Of a stretch of DNA of 64,000 nucleotides, positions 63,059-64,000 are shown piece by piece (the stretch's first letter is position 1; every line of letters begins with the position of its first letter). Both the position numbers and the translations under genes were made by a program. The DNA lies in the NCBI RefSeq assembly GCF_018333375.1, contig NZ_BORW01000006.1:1-64000 (forward strand), given 5' to 3'. The notes under the pieces are model-generated. The model did no database searches, was not told the origin of the DNA, and saw nothing but the letters and a program-made list of their open reading frames with translations. The DNA is from Paenibacillus cookii. Its GTDB lineage: Bacteria > Bacillota > Bacilli > Paenibacillales > Paenibacillaceae.

Positions 63059-63502
63059 ATGAAATTTCAGTATGCGTTCCAGAAAATCGTGGATTTGAAA
63101 ACCAATGAGAAAACACAAGCCGAATGGATGCTATCCAGCGCGATCGGAAGATTGCAGGAAGAAAAGAAATCTCTTGAAGAGCTGCTTGAAAGCAGGGAAC
63201 GGATGGCGAAACAACTCCAGGAGGCTGCCGAACGGCGGGCGCCGGTAGCGAAAATACGCGAGTTTCAAATGTATGCCGATCATTTGCAGCAATGCATCGC
63301 CAAAAAATATTCCGACGTCGAGCGGGCGGACAGCAATGTCCAAATGAAAAAACATCAGCTGACCCGCAAAATGCTGGACGAACAGGTCTGGCTCAAAGCA
63401 CGGGATAAGGCTAAAAGTTCCTTTCAGCAAACCATGCTCCTGAGGGAACAGAACGAACTGGATGAAATGGCAACAGTCAGGTTCGCCATGAGAGCGAGAT
63501 AG
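63059..63502 (+). CDS. fliJ: Flagellar export chaperone FliJ
   Basis: 147 residues, almost entirely helical and charged, forming an antiparallel coiled coil (starting FQYAFQKIVDLKTNEKTQAEW). This is the FliJ pattern: it sits in the FliI hexamer like the gamma subunit of F1 and escorts export chaperones. It lies nine bases after fliI. Confidence 0.9.
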   Translation: MKFQYAFQKIVDLKTNEKTQAEWMLSSAIGRLQEEKKSLEELLESRERMAKQLQEAAERRAPVAKIREFQMYADHLQQCIAKKYSDVERADSNVQMKKHQLTRKMLDEQVWLKARDKAKSSFQQTMLLREQNELDEMATVRFAMRAR

Positions 63503-63548
63503 ATGGAACGAATCGAAACGATGCTGTGGCCTCGGGGGTGGATTGATT

Positions 63549-64000
63549 GTGGCAGATAAAGATTTTGATATAGAGAAAGAGTCTGCGGGAGGGTTTGAAA
63601 AGTTTCTGTTTTTCATGATCCCGATCATTTTTACGGTCGTGCTGATCGGCGTGCTGCTCACGCTATTTAACGTCGATGTTCGAAACAGCGTGCTGAGCGT
63701 TGCGGATAAAATTCCGGTCGTCAAAAACTGGGTTCCCGATCCCGTCAAAGACCCTGAAAAAACGAAGCTTCAAAACGCGAAAGATCAGGTCAAAAGCGCA
63801 AACGCGACGATCGACGAGCTCAAAAACAAGCTGGCGGCCAAAGAAGCGGATCTGCAAAAGGCCAAGGAAGAAAAAGCCGAGCAGGAACAGAAAGTGAAAA
63901 GCCTGCAGGACCAGCTGGAATCGGCGCAAAACGCGGAAACCGCAGCGCAGGGCGCAAATCCGGAAAACGCCGATCCCTATGAAAAGCAAATCAAGGATTT
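63549..64000 (+). CDS. MotE/YlxF-like flagellar protein, partial (runs off the right edge)
   Basis: The gene begins at GTG 63549 after GGGGGTGG and stays open to the last base (about 150 residues visible): a short acidic start (ADKDFDIEKES), one transmembrane helix (about 19-42), a linker (KIPVVKNWVPDPVKDP) and a coiled coil (about 73-125) leading into a Glu/Ala-rich region. This matches the YlxF/MotE family encoded between fliJ and fliK; MotE-type proteins act as chaperones or stator-associated factors. The C-terminal domain is outside the window. Confidence 0.85.
   Translation, partial: MADKDFDIEKESAGGFEKFLFFMIPIIFTVVLIGVLLTLFNVDVRNSVLSVADKIPVVKNWVPDPVKDPEKTKLQNAKDQVKSANATIDELKNKLAAKEADLQKAKEEKAEQEQKVKSLQDQLESAQNAETAAQGANPENADPYEKQIKD

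Overview
The window is a vertically inherited stretch of a Firmicutes chromosome of moderate GC. The gene order (rsmD-coaD-ylbJ-ylbL-tmcAL-yceD-rpmF; fapR-plsX-fabHDG-acpP-fabF-rnc-smc-ftsY; ylxM-ffh-rpsP-khpA-rimM-trmD; rplS-lepB-rbgA-rnhB-ylqG/H-yraN-comM; sucCD-dprA-topA-trmFO-hslVU; flgBC-fliEFGHIJ) is that of Bacillales. Protein sequences, frequent TTG/GTG starts, a YjcZ-type sporulation peptide and the sporulation membrane protein YlbJ point to a spore-forming, flagellated Paenibacillaceae member, most likely Paenibacillus or a close relative. That assignment is inference; no rRNA is present to confirm it.

Region 1-9.4 kb is accessory. It holds what looks like one end of an IS200/IS605-type element at the very left edge, a membrane-anchored TPR protein, an HD-domain phosphohydrolase, a stray IS3-type helix-turn-helix fragment, a GH25 lysozyme, a 36-residue YjcZ peptide, an SPW-repeat membrane protein, a Tyr/Pro + Gly/His repeat protein, a lipoprotein and an alpha/beta hydrolase. 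It ends with a cyclic-di-GMP class I riboswitch and terminator placed before a two-gene unit: a divergent GTP cyclohydrolase II and a full-length RibD. This is the most interesting item in the window, because a second-messenger riboswitch controls only the first steps of a riboflavin-like pathway.

Region 9.4-32.3 kb is core housekeeping: 16S rRNA methylation, CoA synthesis, ribosomal protein L32, the fatty acid regulon led by its repressor FapR with a visible operator, RNase III, SMC, both SRP GTPases, S16, RimM and TrmD. Region 32.4-38.2 kb is a lineage-specific block lying between trmD and rplS, which are neighbours in many Bacillales. It contains an M20 dipeptidase, a WYL regulator broken by one in-frame amber codon, a tandem GNAT protein, an ArsR-type regulator and an MFS exporter.

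Region 38.6-64 kb returns to core order: L19, signal peptidase I, RbgA, a polysaccharide deacetylase, RNase HII, a FliK-like/FlhB-tail-like pair, YraN, ComM, succinyl-CoA synthetase, DprA, topoisomerase I, TrmFO, HslVU, and then the start of the large flagellar operon, which runs off the right edge inside a MotE-like gene. xerC (codV) and codY, found here in Bacillus subtilis, are absent. The codY position holds a non-coding stretch with a CodY-box-like sequence and an orphan terminator. No tRNA, rRNA or CRISPR array was seen.
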